Positions 14,431-23,004 of a stretch of DNA of 31,542 bases are shown piece by piece (position 1 is the first letter of the stretch; each line of letters starts with the position of its first letter). The position numbers were made by a program, and so were the translations under genes. A model generated the notes under the pieces. That model ran no database searches and was not told the origin of the DNA. It saw only the letters and a program-made list of their open reading frames with translations. The DNA is from Bacillota bacterium (GTDB lineage: Bacteria; Bacillota; Limnochordia; Darwinibacteriales; DTU012), in the NCBI GenBank assembly GCA_012521805.1, contig JAAYLQ010000066.1, positions 1-31,542 of the forward strand, written 5' to 3'.

Positions 14431-15415
14431 GACGAGTTGTGATGAAACTGCAGCTGCGGTCATTGCTGATGGCAAACAAATCTTGTCTAATGTAATAGCC
14501 TCGCAGGTCGATCTGCACCAGCGTTTTGGCGGAGTGGTTCCGGAAATTGCAGCTCGCAAGCATATCGAAACAATTTTTCCGGTTATCGATCAAGCTTTAA
14601 TGGATGCCGATGTGGCTTTAACTGAAATTGATCTGATCGCGGTTACTTACGGGCCAGGACTGGTCGGCGGCCTGCTGGTCGGTCTGCAGGCTGCAAAATC
14701 ACTGGCATTTGCCCTCAACAAACCTCTGATAGGTGTGAACCATATTGAGGGTCATATTTATGCCAATATTCTGGCTAACCCCGAGCTGGAGCCGCCTTTT
14801 GTCTGCTTAACTGCCTCCGGCGGTCATACTGATCTGCTGTATATATCTGAATTTGGTTATTATGATATTATGGGAAGAACTCGGGATGATGCAGCCGGGG
14901 AAGCTTTTGACAAGATCGCCAGGGTTCTGGGTTTACCTTATCCCGGAGGACCTCAGATTGATCGCCTCGCTAAGCAGGGTAATCGCAATGCGATCGAATT
15001 TCCCCGGGGGTTAGCAGGAGACGACACCTTTGACTTTAGTTTCAGCGGCTTAAAGACAGCTGCCCTCAATTATCTAAACCGCGCTAAACAAATGGGCGCA
15101 GAAATTCATATTCCTGATTTTGCTGCCAGTTTTCAATGGGCTATCGTTGATGTACTGGCCAGTAAAGTGATCAGAGCGGCTAGGGAAAAAGATGTCAAGC
15201 AGATTATTCTGTCTGGGGGCGTTGCGGCGAACAGCAGCCTAAGAGCGCAGGTCCAAGCGCTGGCAGAACCTTTGGGAATCAAGGTTTTATTTCCACCTCC
15301 TGTTCTGTGTACTGACAACGCAGCAATGATTGCCAGTGCAGGTCATTTTAAGCATTTAGCTGGTTATTCCCATGGATGGGACTTGAATGCTGTTCCTAAT
15401 TTGAGGTTAGAATAA
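14396..15415 (+). CDS. tsaD: TsaD, tRNA N6-threonylcarbamoyltransferase
   Basis: The 339-residue ASKHA protein has LGIETSCDETAAAV (about 9-22), the metal-binding NHIEGH with His116 and His120, CLTASGGHTDLL, the GEAFDKIARVLGLPYPGGP loop and the C-terminal CTDNAAMIA. All catalytic features of TsaD/Kae1 are present. It transfers the threonylcarbamoyl group from TC-AMP to tRNA A37. The ATG at 14396 lies inside rimI and is preceded by GGAAGGA. It is the last gene of the 11025-15415 run; no strong terminator follows before the groES promoter. Confidence 0.96.
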   Translation: MSLKTILTLGIETSCDETAAAVIADGKQILSNVIASQVDLHQRFGGVVPEIAARKHIETIFPVIDQALMDADVALTEIDLIAVTYGPGLVGGLLVGLQAAKSLAFALNKPLIGVNHIEGHIYANILANPELEPPFVCLTASGGHTDLLYISEFGYYDIMGRTRDDAAGEAFDKIARVLGLPYPGGPQIDRLAKQGNRNAIEFPRGLAGDDTFDFSFSGLKTAALNYLNRAKQMGAEIHIPDFAASFQWAIVDVLASKVIRAAREKDVKQIILSGGVAANSSLRAQVQALAEPLGIKVLFPPPVLCTDNAAMIASAGHFKHLAGYSHGWDLNAVPNLRLE

Positions 15416-15540
15416 TTACTGCATATTTTATCCAGTTTTGCAGATAATAGGAAAAGGAAATAAAGCCGAGCAAATAAAAGATAAATTGACAAGGATGGCA
15501 ATTTATGACGAAAACCGAGGTTTATACGGAAAGATCATAT

Positions 15541-15569
15541 TTGCATTTAGAAAGTCGGTTATATATCAT
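15541..15569 (+). promoter_or_regulatory. probable promoter of the groESL operon
   Basis: The -10 TATCAT (15564-15569) matches 5 of 6 positions; the -35 TTGCAT (15541-15546) is weak, with a 17-bp spacer. Transcription would start about 7 bases later, directly in front of the CIRCE element, the usual arrangement in HrcA-controlled operons. Confidence 0.6.
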
Positions 15570-15578
15570 AGGAGATGG

Positions 15579-15605
15579 TTAGCACTCACCGTTAACGAGT
15601 GCTAA
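15579..15605 (+). promoter_or_regulatory. CIRCE operator (HrcA binding site)
   Basis: A perfect consensus, TTAGCACTC (15579-15587), 9-nt spacer, GAGTGCTAA (15597-15605), lies 42 bases before groES. It indicates repression by HrcA, relieved by heat or protein-folding stress. The hrcA gene is not in this window. Confidence 0.98.
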
Positions 15606-15647
15606 TAAGCCGTAGAGAACTACGACACTAAAAAGGAGGTACTACAA

Positions 15648-15935
15648 ATGAATCTCAAACCATTAGGTGACCGAGTAATACTTAAAGTATTAGAGGCTGA
15701 AGAAAAAACTCAAAGCGGTATTTTCTTGCCAGATAATGCAAAAGAAAAGCCTCAACAGGGTAAAGTTCTGGCAGTTGGTCCTGGTAAACATAATGACAAA
15801 GGTGAATTGATTCCTGTTAATGTCAAAGTTGGCGATACAGTTATTTTTGCAAAATATGCTGGTACAGAAGTAAAGTACCAAGGAGAAGAATACCTAATTG
15901 TAAAAGAATCAGACCTGTTAGCAGTAGTAGGATAA
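15648..15935 (+). CDS. groES: GroES, 10-kDa co-chaperonin
   Basis: The 95-residue protein starts NLKPLGDRVILKVLEAEEKTQSGI, contains the mobile loop (about 16-34) and ends DLLAVVG, all standard for GroES. It caps the GroEL ring in the cytoplasm. AAAAGGAGGT precedes the ATG. It is first in the operon under the CIRCE element, with groEL 24 bases downstream. Confidence 0.98.
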   Translation: MNLKPLGDRVILKVLEAEEKTQSGIFLPDNAKEKPQQGKVLAVGPGKHNDKGELIPVNVKVGDTVIFAKYAGTEVKYQGEEYLIVKESDLLAVVG

Positions 15936-15959
15936 TTAAGTAAAGGAAGGTGACGGAGA

Positions 15960-17579
15960 ATGGCAAAAGAATTACTGTTTAGCGAAGAAGGTAGAAAGAA
16001 GCTTGAGCAGGGTGTTAACACTTTAGCTGATGCTGTTAAAGTTACAATAGGCCCAAAAGGCAGAAATGTTGTTCTAGAGAAAAAGTACGGTTCACCAACC
16101 ATTACTAATGATGGTGTGACAATTGCCCGGGAGATCGAATTGGAAGATCCATTCGAGAACATGGGTGCTCAACTGGTTAAAGAAGTAGCTACTAAAACCA
16201 ATGATGTAGCCGGTGACGGAACTACTACAGCTACAATACTGGCTCAAGCAATGATCCGCGAAGGATTGAAAAACGTTGCTGCTGGTGCGAACCCAATGTT
16301 CCTCAAGCGGGGTATTGAAAAAGCAGTTGCACTTGCGGTAGAAAAAATTGGAAAAGTAGCTAAACCAGTAGAAACTAAAGAGGCTATTGCCCAAGTTGCT
16401 TCTATTTCTGCTGATGATAAAGAAATTGGCGATCTGATCGCTGATGCAATGGAAAAAGTTGGTAAAGATGGCGTAATTACTGTTGAAGAATCCAACTCAA
16501 TCGGTACAACTTTAGAAGTTGTAGAAGGTATGCAGTTTGATCGCGGTTACGTATCTCCTTACATGGTAACTGATAACGATAAAATGGAAGCTGTTTTAGA
16601 TGAACCAAATATTTTAATTACAGACAGAAAGATCAGTGCTGTTGCTGATATTCTTCCAATTTTAGAGAAAACTATCCAGGTTAACAAGCCGCTGCTGATC
16701 ATTGCTGAGGACGTTGAAGGCGAAGCCTTAGCTACTTTGATTGTTAACAAGCTGCGCGGCACTCTGCAAGTAGCTGCTGTGAAAGCTCCAGGCTTTGGTG
16801 ATCGCCGTAAAGCTATGCTCAGTGATATTGCTACAGTAACTGGCGGACAAGTTATCTCTGAAGACTTAGGACTCAAACTTGAAAATACAACTATGGATAT
16901 GCTTGGTTCTGCTCGCCAGGTCAGAATTACCAAGGAAGATACAACCATTGTTGACGGTAAAGGCTCATCTGAAGCTATCCAAGCTAGAATCAATCAAATC
17001 CGCAACGAAATCGAAGAAACCACTTCCGATTATGATCGTGAAAAACTGCAGGAGCGCTTAGCTAAGCTGGCTGGCGGTGTAGCTGTAATTCAAGTTGGTG
17101 CTGCTACCGAAACTGAATTGAAAGAAAAGAAACACCGCATTGAAGATGCCCTGTCTGCAACAAGAGCTGCTGTAGAAGAAGGAATTGTAGCCGGCGGCGG
17201 AACAATGCTGATCGACTGCATTAAAGCTCTAGACAATGTAGACGCTGAAGGCGACGTCATGACTGGTATCCAGATTGTCCGCAAGGCGTTAGAAGCTCCT
17301 CTCAAGCAGATTGCTAACAATGCTGGTGTTGAAGGTGCCATCATCGTTGAAAAGGTTAAGGAAGCTGAAGAAGGAATCGGTTTTGACGCAGTCAGCATGG
17401 AGTTTGTCAACATGGTTGAAAAAGGTATTATTGACCCAGCTAAGGTAGCCCGCAGTGCACTGCAGAACGCTGCTTCGATCGCAGCTATGCTGCTGACCAC
17501 TGAGACCTTAATTGCTGACAAACCTGAACCAGCTCCGGCAATGCCTGAAGGTGCAGGAATGGGTCCAGGCATGATGTAA
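15960..17579 (+). CDS. groEL: GroEL, 60-kDa chaperonin
   Basis: The 539-residue chaperonin has the nucleotide-binding segments GPKGRNVVLEKKYG and DVAGDGTTTATILAQA (about 83-98), the apical region and GGGTMLIDCIKAL in the second equatorial part. The C-terminus ends in a Gly/Met tail (GAGMGPGMM) as usual. The length is complete. It folds cytosolic proteins with GroES. The ribosome site is AAGGAAGGTGA. Codon choice is A/T-ending and uniform, consistent with high expression. A 14-bp-stem terminator follows. Confidence 0.99.
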   Translation: MAKELLFSEEGRKKLEQGVNTLADAVKVTIGPKGRNVVLEKKYGSPTITNDGVTIAREIELEDPFENMGAQLVKEVATKTNDVAGDGTTTATILAQAMIREGLKNVAAGANPMFLKRGIEKAVALAVEKIGKVAKPVETKEAIAQVASISADDKEIGDLIADAMEKVGKDGVITVEESNSIGTTLEVVEGMQFDRGYVSPYMVTDNDKMEAVLDEPNILITDRKISAVADILPILEKTIQVNKPLLIIAEDVEGEALATLIVNKLRGTLQVAAVKAPGFGDRRKAMLSDIATVTGGQVISEDLGLKLENTTMDMLGSARQVRITKEDTTIVDGKGSSEAIQARINQIRNEIEETTSDYDREKLQERLAKLAGGVAVIQVGAATETELKEKKHRIEDALSATRAAVEEGIVAGGGTMLIDCIKALDNVDAEGDVMTGIQIVRKALEAPLKQIANNAGVEGAIIVEKVKEAEEGIGFDAVSMEFVNMVEKGIIDPAKVARSALQNAASIAAMLLTTETLIADKPEPAPAMPEGAGMGPGMM

Positions 17580-17605
17580 TAGATCAATAAAGTATTGCTG
17601 AGGAT

Positions 17606-17643
17606 AAAAGGGAATCCTGTTAATGTGCAGGATTCCCTTTTTG
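17606..17643 (+). terminator. rho-independent terminator of groESL
   Basis: The stem AAAAGGGAATCCTG (17606-17619) pairs with CAGGATTCCCTTTT (17628-17641) around an 8-nt loop and ends in a TTTTT run followed by GCG. It lies 27 bases after the groEL stop. Confidence 0.92.
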
Positions 17644-17680
17644 CGTTATGTTAACACTTGTGTGAAAGGAAATGCCTATC

Positions 17681-17708
17681 TTGTTAGCGAACAATAGTTA
17701 GTTATAAG
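17681..17708 (+). promoter_or_regulatory. possible promoter of the hpt-guaA-his operon, with a PurBox-like sequence
   Basis: TTGTTA (17681-17686) and TATAAG (17703-17708) are separated by 16 bp. Within it, the 13-mer at 17683-17695 (GTTAGCGAACAAT) matches the Bacillus PurBox consensus AWWWCCGAACWWT at 11 of 13 positions. The same stretch contains the small palindrome TTGTT-AGCG-AACAA. No second, inverted PurBox was found nearby, so PurR control is only a suggestion. Confidence 0.4.
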
Positions 17709-17733
17709 ATGATTTGGCGAGGAGCGTGTGCAG

Positions 17734-18273
17734 ATGAATACGATCCAGGAGATTTTACTAACCGAAGAACAAATCAGCACTCGTGTGCAGGAACTCGGGG
17801 CACAGATATCTGCCGATTATCAAGGTAAAGATTTAGTGCTGGTTGGCATTTTAAAAGGAGCGATCTGCTTTTTTTCAGATTTGATTCGGAAGGTATCAAT
17901 TCCGGTTAATGTTGATTTCATGGCAGTTTCCAGCTATGGAAGTTCTTATCAGACTTCTGGCGCTGTGAGAATTCTCAAAGATCTTGATCTGCCAATTGAG
18001 GGACGCCATGTTTTGATTGTAGAAGATATTGTGGACACTGGTTTAACGCTGAGCTACCTAAAGAAAAATTTGCTGTCACGCAACCCAGCAAGTTTGAAGG
18101 TAGCAGCTTTATTGGATAAACCAGAGCGGCGGCAGGTTGATGAGCACGCCGATTACTTAGGTTTCACAATTCCCGATGAGTTTGTGGTGGGATACGGTAT
18201 TGATTATGCTGAGCAGTATCGTTCGCTGCCGTATGTGGCGATTTTATCCCCTTCGGCTTATTTAGGTAGTTAA
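17734..18273 (+). CDS. hpt: hypoxanthine phosphoribosyltransferase
   Basis: The 179-residue protein (ATG 17734; a GTG two codons earlier is too close to GCGAGGAG) has the type I PRTase PRPP-binding loop VLIVEDIVDTGLTL (about 93-106). The flexible-loop SSYG motif is at about 68-71, LVGILKGAICFFSDL near residue 40, and the purine-binding C-terminus has DEFVVGYGIDYAEQYRSLPYV. It salvages hypoxanthine and guanine with PRPP to IMP and GMP. guaA follows 24 bases downstream, so this is the head of a purine/histidine operon in which all early steps draw on PRPP. Confidence 0.95.
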   Translation: MNTIQEILLTEEQISTRVQELGAQISADYQGKDLVLVGILKGAICFFSDLIRKVSIPVNVDFMAVSSYGSSYQTSGAVRILKDLDLPIEGRHVLIVEDIVDTGLTLSYLKKNLLSRNPASLKVAALLDKPERRQVDEHADYLGFTIPDEFVVGYGIDYAEQYRSLPYVAILSPSAYLGS

Positions 18274-18297
18274 CACAGGATGGTGATAGCGGTGGAA

Positions 18298-19791
18298 ATG
18301 ATTGTCGTTCTAGACTTTGGAACACACCACAGTCAGTCGATTGCTAGAAATATTCGTGATTGTCAGGTGTATAGTGAAATAATGCCCTGGAATGCTGCCA
18401 TTGGCGAGATTACAGCCAAAAACCCAGCAGGAATAATCCTTTCTGGTGCAGCAAACTTAGATGCAGCTCAGAAAATACTGCTGGATTCTGAGATTTATAA
18501 CCTAGGCATTCCAATTCTAGGTATAGGATCTGGTATGGCGGTAATGTTGGAGCAGCTTGGGGGAAGGGTTGAAACTGGACCAAATTCGGAAGCGGAATTA
18601 GTTCAAATCAGCGATTTTCAAGATTTGTTCTGGGATTGTGCCGAATTGGCGGCTGAGGACTTGACAGTATCTGGTGGGATCCAGGTGCAAAAGCTGCCGC
18701 CGGGGTTTAAGGAGCTGGCCAGCGGTGCGGGTCAAGCTGCTGCGGCAGCAGATCGCAGCCGCAGGCTGTATGGTGTTTGGTTTGATCCTGATGCTAAAAT
18801 TATTGAAAACTTTGTCTTAAGAATTTGCGGCTGCAGTCAGAGCTGGACAATGGATCGTTTTATTGCTGCAACGGTAGAAGCAATCCGCCGACAGGTTGGT
18901 GATAAAAAGGTTGTCTGTGGCCTCAGTGGGGGCATCGACTCTTCGGTAGCAGCAGTATTGGTACATAAAGCTGTAGGTCCACAGCTGACCTGCATTTTTG
19001 TGGACAATGGATTGATGCGCAAAAATGAAGCGCAAGAAGTAAGCAAAATCTTCAGCGAAGATTTTGATTTGAATTTGGTTGCTGTTGATGCTAGTGAGGG
19101 GTTTTTATCTAAGCTAGCAGGTGTAACTGATCCTGAACAAAAACGGAAGATCATCGGTACCGAGTTTATCCGTGTGTTTGAAGCAGAAGCCAAAAAGCTT
19201 GGCGATGTTGACTTTTTGGTGCAGGGGACATTATACCCCGATGTAATTGAGAGTGGGGTAGGACAAGCAGCTGTGATCAAGTCCCACCACAACGTTGGCG
19301 GTCTGCCGGATGATCTCCAGTTCGAATTGATTGAACCGCTGCGCCAGTTATTTAAAGATGAAGTGAGAATGGTTGCCCAGCAGCTGGGTCTACCTGAATC
19401 AATAGTGTTCCGCCATCCATTCCCTGGTCCAGGCCTAGGAGTGCGGGTGATTGGTGAAATCACTAAAGCTAAATTAGAGATCTTACGGGAAGCAGATGCT
19501 ATTTTCATTGAAGAGCTGCGGCGATCTGGATGGTACCGCAAGGTATGGCAGGCATTGGCAGTTTTGACTGATACCAGAACTGTAGGAATGCTGGAAGAAG
19601 ACCGTACCTATGACCATGTAGTTGCCCTCAGAGCGGTTAACAGTGAGGATGGCATGACTGCAGACTGGATTCGCCTCCCGTATGATCTGCTCGAGCGGGT
19701 GAGCACTCGGATCCTGCATGAGGTTAAGGGGGTAAACCGCGTGGTTTATGATATCAGCAGCAAGCCCCCGGCAACCATTGAATGGGAATGA
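18298..19791 (+). CDS. guaA: GMP synthetase with a degenerate, probably inactive glutaminase domain
   Basis: In this 497-residue protein (ATG 18298 chosen because GGTGAT lies 8 bases upstream), residues about 200-497 are a complete ATP-pyrophosphatase plus dimerisation domain: PP-loop SGGIDSS (210-216), FVDNGLMRKNE, QGTLYPDVIESG, KSHHNVGGLPDD and the C-terminal SSKPPATIEWE. Residues 1-190 align with the class I glutaminase fold, but the key sites have changed. The usual GxCYGMQ is GIGSGMA (Cys replaced by Gly77), the usual QFHPE is WFDPD (His and Glu replaced by Asp163 and Asp165), and the usual SHGD is SGGI. XMP amination with free ammonia should still work; use of glutamine in cis should not. 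The frame is intact, so this is not simple decay. It sits between hpt and hisZ, 13 bases before the latter. Confidence 0.93.
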   Translation: MIVVLDFGTHHSQSIARNIRDCQVYSEIMPWNAAIGEITAKNPAGIILSGAANLDAAQKILLDSEIYNLGIPILGIGSGMAVMLEQLGGRVETGPNSEAELVQISDFQDLFWDCAELAAEDLTVSGGIQVQKLPPGFKELASGAGQAAAAADRSRRLYGVWFDPDAKIIENFVLRICGCSQSWTMDRFIAATVEAIRRQVGDKKVVCGLSGGIDSSVAAVLVHKAVGPQLTCIFVDNGLMRKNEAQEVSKIFSEDFDLNLVAVDASEGFLSKLAGVTDPEQKRKIIGTEFIRVFEAEAKKLGDVDFLVQGTLYPDVIESGVGQAAVIKSHHNVGGLPDDLQFELIEPLRQLFKDEVRMVAQQLGLPESIVFRHPFPGPGLGVRVIGEITKAKLEILREADAIFIEELRRSGWYRKVWQALAVLTDTRTVGMLEEDRTYDHVVALRAVNSEDGMTADWIRLPYDLLERVSTRILHEVKGVNRVVYDISSKPPATIEWE

Positions 19792-19804
19792 GGAGGCGTT
19801 GATG

Positions 19805-21007
19805 ATGGATTTGCGTACACCTCGGGGGGTTAAAGATTTTTTACCCTCAGATGCTAAATGGAAGCTAGAATTGGAACAAAAAATTCGGGATGTGTTTACT
19901 AGTTGGGGATATCAAGAAGTGATTTCCCCTACTTTTGAATTCTACGATGTTTTGGCGCAGGGTGGGGCTGTAAACCAGCAGACTTATCGCTTTTTTGATC
20001 ATAATGGAAAGCTGCTGGTGCTGAGACCGGACCTAACTACACCGATTGCCCGCATGGTAGCGACAAGACTTAAAGATGAGCCTAAACCGCTTCGCCTCAG
20101 TTATCTGGCAAATGTTTTTCGCTATGATGACGTCCAAGTGGGATTTCAGCGGGAATTTTATCAGGCGGGAGTTGAATTGATTGGAAGCAGTGCGGCTGCT
20201 GCGGATGCGGAAGCTGCCGCCTTAGCAGTCACGGTTTTCAACGAGCTGGGCGTGAAGGATTTTCATTTAGATTTAGGGCACACCGGTTATATTCATGGTA
20301 TTCTCGAAGAATGTGAGTCTGAGACGCAGAAGCGGCAGTTTTGGCAGCTGCTGCTGACAAAGGATTTGGTTGGGCTGAAGGCATTGGTGGCAGAAAGCGA
20401 CTTGTCGGAACAGGCTAAGCAGTTACTGTTAAAACTGCCCCATTTTCGCGGCCGCGAGTCACTTCTAGACCAGGCATATCACAGTACAGAAAATCCTCGA
20501 GCTCGCAGTGCGGTTGCTAATTTGAAACAGATCTACTCATATCTCAAAGCCTATGGTCTTGAGGATCAGGTCTATATTGATCTCAGTATTGTAAAATCAC
20601 TTGGATATTACACCGGAATGGTTGTAGAAGGATATGTGCCCAATCTTGGTTTTACGATCTGCAGTGGTGGACGCTATGACCATCTTAGTGAACGATTTGG
20701 TACAGATCTGCCAGCTGTTGGTTTTGCTTTTGGTTTGGAGCGTTTGATGCTGGTTTTAGAGAATCAAGGTCAGCGCCCGCCGGAACAGAATAATGGCATT
20801 TTTGTACTGCCCCTTTCTTGGCGCCATGCTGTCAATTATGCTGCTGCTGAGCGGAAGAAAGGAACCCGGGTTGAGGTAGATATTCAAGGTTTTTCGGAGA
20901 GTGAAGCTGTAAACTATGCGCGCCAAAAAGGATTCAGTCGCGTAGTAATTGTTGGCGCTGATGGGGTCCGCTCAATTCCAATGAGTACCAATGAGGGGGC
21001 GGTGTGA
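19805..21007 (+). CDS. hisZ: HisZ, regulatory subunit of ATP phosphoribosyltransferase
   Basis: The product is about 400 residues, paralogous to histidyl-tRNA synthetase: LRTPRGVKDFLPSD at the start, RPDLTTPIARM (motif-1 region), RYDDVQVGFQREFYQAGVELIG (motif-2 region) and VGFAFGLERLML (motif 3). A full HisRS anticodon domain is not evident. HisZ is paired with short-form HisG, which follows here and lacks the regulatory C-terminal domain, so HisZ supplies assembly and histidine feedback. AGGAGG at 19791-19796 precedes two ATGs (19802, 19805). Its stop overlaps the hisG start. Confidence 0.92.
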   Translation: MDLRTPRGVKDFLPSDAKWKLELEQKIRDVFTSWGYQEVISPTFEFYDVLAQGGAVNQQTYRFFDHNGKLLVLRPDLTTPIARMVATRLKDEPKPLRLSYLANVFRYDDVQVGFQREFYQAGVELIGSSAAAADAEAAALAVTVFNELGVKDFHLDLGHTGYIHGILEECESETQKRQFWQLLLTKDLVGLKALVAESDLSEQAKQLLLKLPHFRGRESLLDQAYHSTENPRARSAVANLKQIYSYLKAYGLEDQVYIDLSIVKSLGYYTGMVVEGYVPNLGFTICSGGRYDHLSERFGTDLPAVGFAFGLERLMLVLENQGQRPPEQNNGIFVLPLSWRHAVNYAAAERKKGTRVEVDIQGFSESEAVNYARQKGFSRVVIVGADGVRSIPMSTNEGAV

Positions 21008-21636
21008 TGTTAAGCATAGCTGTTGCTAAAGGCAGGTTATTAGATTCATTCCTTGAACTACTTAGTCAAGCAAATTATAATTGTGAGGAACTGGCTCGAG
21101 AAACGCGTAAGCTGGTGATTGATGTCCCGCAAGCGAATTTGCAGTTTATTCTTGCCAAACCTGCAGATGTTCCTACTTATGTAGAATATGGTGCAGCAGA
21201 TTTAGGAGTGGTGGGAAAGGATACTTTGGTTGAAAGCGATAAAGAAGTGGCGGAATTACTGGACTTAAACTACGGGTATTGTAAATTGGTTGTAGCAGTA
21301 CCTAGTGAGCTGAATATAAGCAGTGTCCAGGAACTGGATTTCAACAGCCGCGTAGCCAGTAAATATCCCCACACTGCTGAGCAGTTTTTTAACAGTCACG
21401 GCATTCAGGTAGAAATTATCCCTCTCCACGGCTCGATCGAACTGGGACCAATAGTTGGCTTAAGCGAAGCGATCGTAGATATTACTGAAACTGGCCGCAC
21501 TCTTGTTGAAAATGGCTTGGTGGTGCTGGATACAATTATGGAGAGTACAGCGCGGCTGATTGCCAACAGAGTCAGTTTAAAAACTAAAAGGGAAGAAATT
21601 GCTGAACTGGTAAATGCTCTTGAAGGGGTGATTTAA
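21007..21636 (+). CDS. hisG: HisG, ATP phosphoribosyltransferase (short form)
   Basis: The 209-residue protein begins MLSIAVAKGRLLDSFLELL and contains AADLGVVGKDTL (about 66-77) and the PRPP-binding DITETGRTLVENGL (about 159-172). Its length shows the short form that needs HisZ. It commits PRPP and ATP to histidine synthesis. The ATG at 21007 overlaps the hisZ stop by one base, with GAGGGGG upstream; a GTG one codon earlier is possible. hisD follows with no gap. Confidence 0.96.
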   Translation: MLSIAVAKGRLLDSFLELLSQANYNCEELARETRKLVIDVPQANLQFILAKPADVPTYVEYGAADLGVVGKDTLVESDKEVAELLDLNYGYCKLVVAVPSELNISSVQELDFNSRVASKYPHTAEQFFNSHGIQVEIIPLHGSIELGPIVGLSEAIVDITETGRTLVENGLVVLDTIMESTARLIANRVSLKTKREEIAELVNALEGVI

Positions 21637-23004
21637 GTGCGGATTGTCAATGTTAAAGATTATAATTCCTTGGAAGCAGTTAGGGAATTAGTGACTAGAC
21701 CTGATCTGGATGAAGTTCAGGTAAGTCCAGCTGGAATGGAGCGAACTAAGCAGATTTTTGGAAAAGCCCTGTCCCCCCAGGAATCAGTAGCGGTAATATT
21801 GGGGGATATCAAACAGGAAGGTGATGTCGGGCTTCTGCGGTACATAGAAAAGATAGACGGTCAGAAATTAACCCCAGAGGAGCTTTTTGTCAAAGAAGCC
21901 GAATTTGAGCAGGCAGAAGCTTTGGTGAGTCCCCAGTTTCTGGAAGCGTTAGATACTGCAATAACTAATATCAGGAATTATCATCAGAAACAGTTAGAAA
22001 ACAGCTGGTTTTCCCCAGAAGCTGATGGCATTATTCTAGGCCAGAAAGTTACCCCCTTAGAGCGGGTTGGTATTTATGTGCCTGGCGGCAATGCGCCTTT
22101 GATCTCTTCAGTAGTGATGAGTGCTGTTCCAGCTCAGGTTGCTGGGGTTGAAGAGATTATTATGGCGACGCCGCTGCGGGATGGAGTGGTAGATCCTCAT
22201 CTGCTGGTAGCAGCTAAGCGCTGTGGAGTTACGCGGGTTCTAAAGGCTGGCGGCGCTCAGGCAATCGCAGCTTTGGCGTACGGTACAGAAACTGTTCCAC
22301 GGGTAGACAAAATCGTGGGGCCAGGTAATTTGTTTGTAACCTTGGCTAAGAAAATGGTGTTCGGCCGCGTAGGGATTGAATCAATCGCTGGACCCAGTGA
22401 GATTCTAATTATCGCCGACGATACTGCGCCTGCTTCCTATGTAGCTGCCGATTTATTATCCCAAGCTGAGCATGATTGGGAAGCTTCTGCGGCTTTGATC
22501 ACCACCAGCGAAAAGCTGGCGGCAGCTGTTCAATCGGAACTGCAGAAGCAGTTAAGCACTCTTGATACCGCTGAAATAGCGGCAGCAGCTCTGGAGCGCT
22601 GGGGAATAATCGTGATCGCTGAAGATCTGGATCAAGCGGTTGAATTGGCTAATATATTTGCTCCTGAGCATCTAGAACTGCTGGTGGAAAATCCTTGGGA
22701 ATTAGTGGGAAAAATCAAGCATGCAGGGGCAATTTTCTTAGGCAGATATGCTGCTGAACCAATCGGCGACTACATAGCAGGTCCAAACCATATTCTGCCT
22801 ACGAACGGTACAGCCCGTTTTGCCTCACCACTGACAACCAACGATTTTGTGAAAAAATCCAGTATTATTTACTATTCGGAAGCAGGGCTGAAAAAATTTG
22901 GCCCGCAGGCGGTTGAAATTGCGGATCGGGAAGGATTAACCGCTCACGGAAATGCGATTCGCATCCGCCTCAGGGATCTGGAAGCAGGTGACAGTGATGG
23001 CTGA
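21637..23004 (+). CDS. hisD: HisD, histidinol dehydrogenase
   Basis: The 455-residue protein has the family landmarks ERVGIYVPGGNAPLISSVVM (about 141-160), GPGNLFVTLAKK, GPSEILIIAD, LLSQAEHDWEASAALI (Zn and catalytic region), FAPEHLEL and GPNHILPTNGTARF. Zn-binding Gln, His and Asp positions appear intact. It oxidises histidinol to histidine in the last two pathway steps using NAD+. The GTG start directly follows the hisG stop. The N-terminal 20 residues are slightly longer than usual. It overlaps hisB by 8 bases. Confidence 0.96.
   Translation: MRIVNVKDYNSLEAVRELVTRPDLDEVQVSPAGMERTKQIFGKALSPQESVAVILGDIKQEGDVGLLRYIEKIDGQKLTPEELFVKEAEFEQAEALVSPQFLEALDTAITNIRNYHQKQLENSWFSPEADGIILGQKVTPLERVGIYVPGGNAPLISSVVMSAVPAQVAGVEEIIMATPLRDGVVDPHLLVAAKRCGVTRVLKAGGAQAIAALAYGTETVPRVDKIVGPGNLFVTLAKKMVFGRVGIESIAGPSEILIIADDTAPASYVAADLLSQAEHDWEASAALITTSEKLAAAVQSELQKQLSTLDTAEIAAAALERWGIIVIAEDLDQAVELANIFAPEHLELLVENPWELVGKIKHAGAIFLGRYAAEPIGDYIAGPNHILPTNGTARFASPLTTNDFVKKSSIIYYSEAGLKKFGPQAVEIADREGLTAHGNAIRIRLRDLEAGDSDG

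Noticed and set aside
15486..15491. Perfect TTGACA as the groESL -35
   Set aside because: There is no -10 at usable spacing, and it is too far from the CIRCE element; the 15541-15569 pair fits better.
16559..16993. Long antisense frames inside groEL (also 17090-17587)
   Set aside because: They mirror codon bias of the highly conserved groEL, with Ser/Ala/Ile-rich translations and no ribosome sites.
18280..18297. GuaA start at ATG 18280
   Set aside because: Only AGG is directly in front with no spacing; ATG 18298 has GGTGAT at proper distance and matches the family N-terminus.
18837..19541. 234-codon antisense frame inside guaA
   Set aside because: It is a shadow of the conserved synthetase domain; its translation resembles no family and has no start signals.
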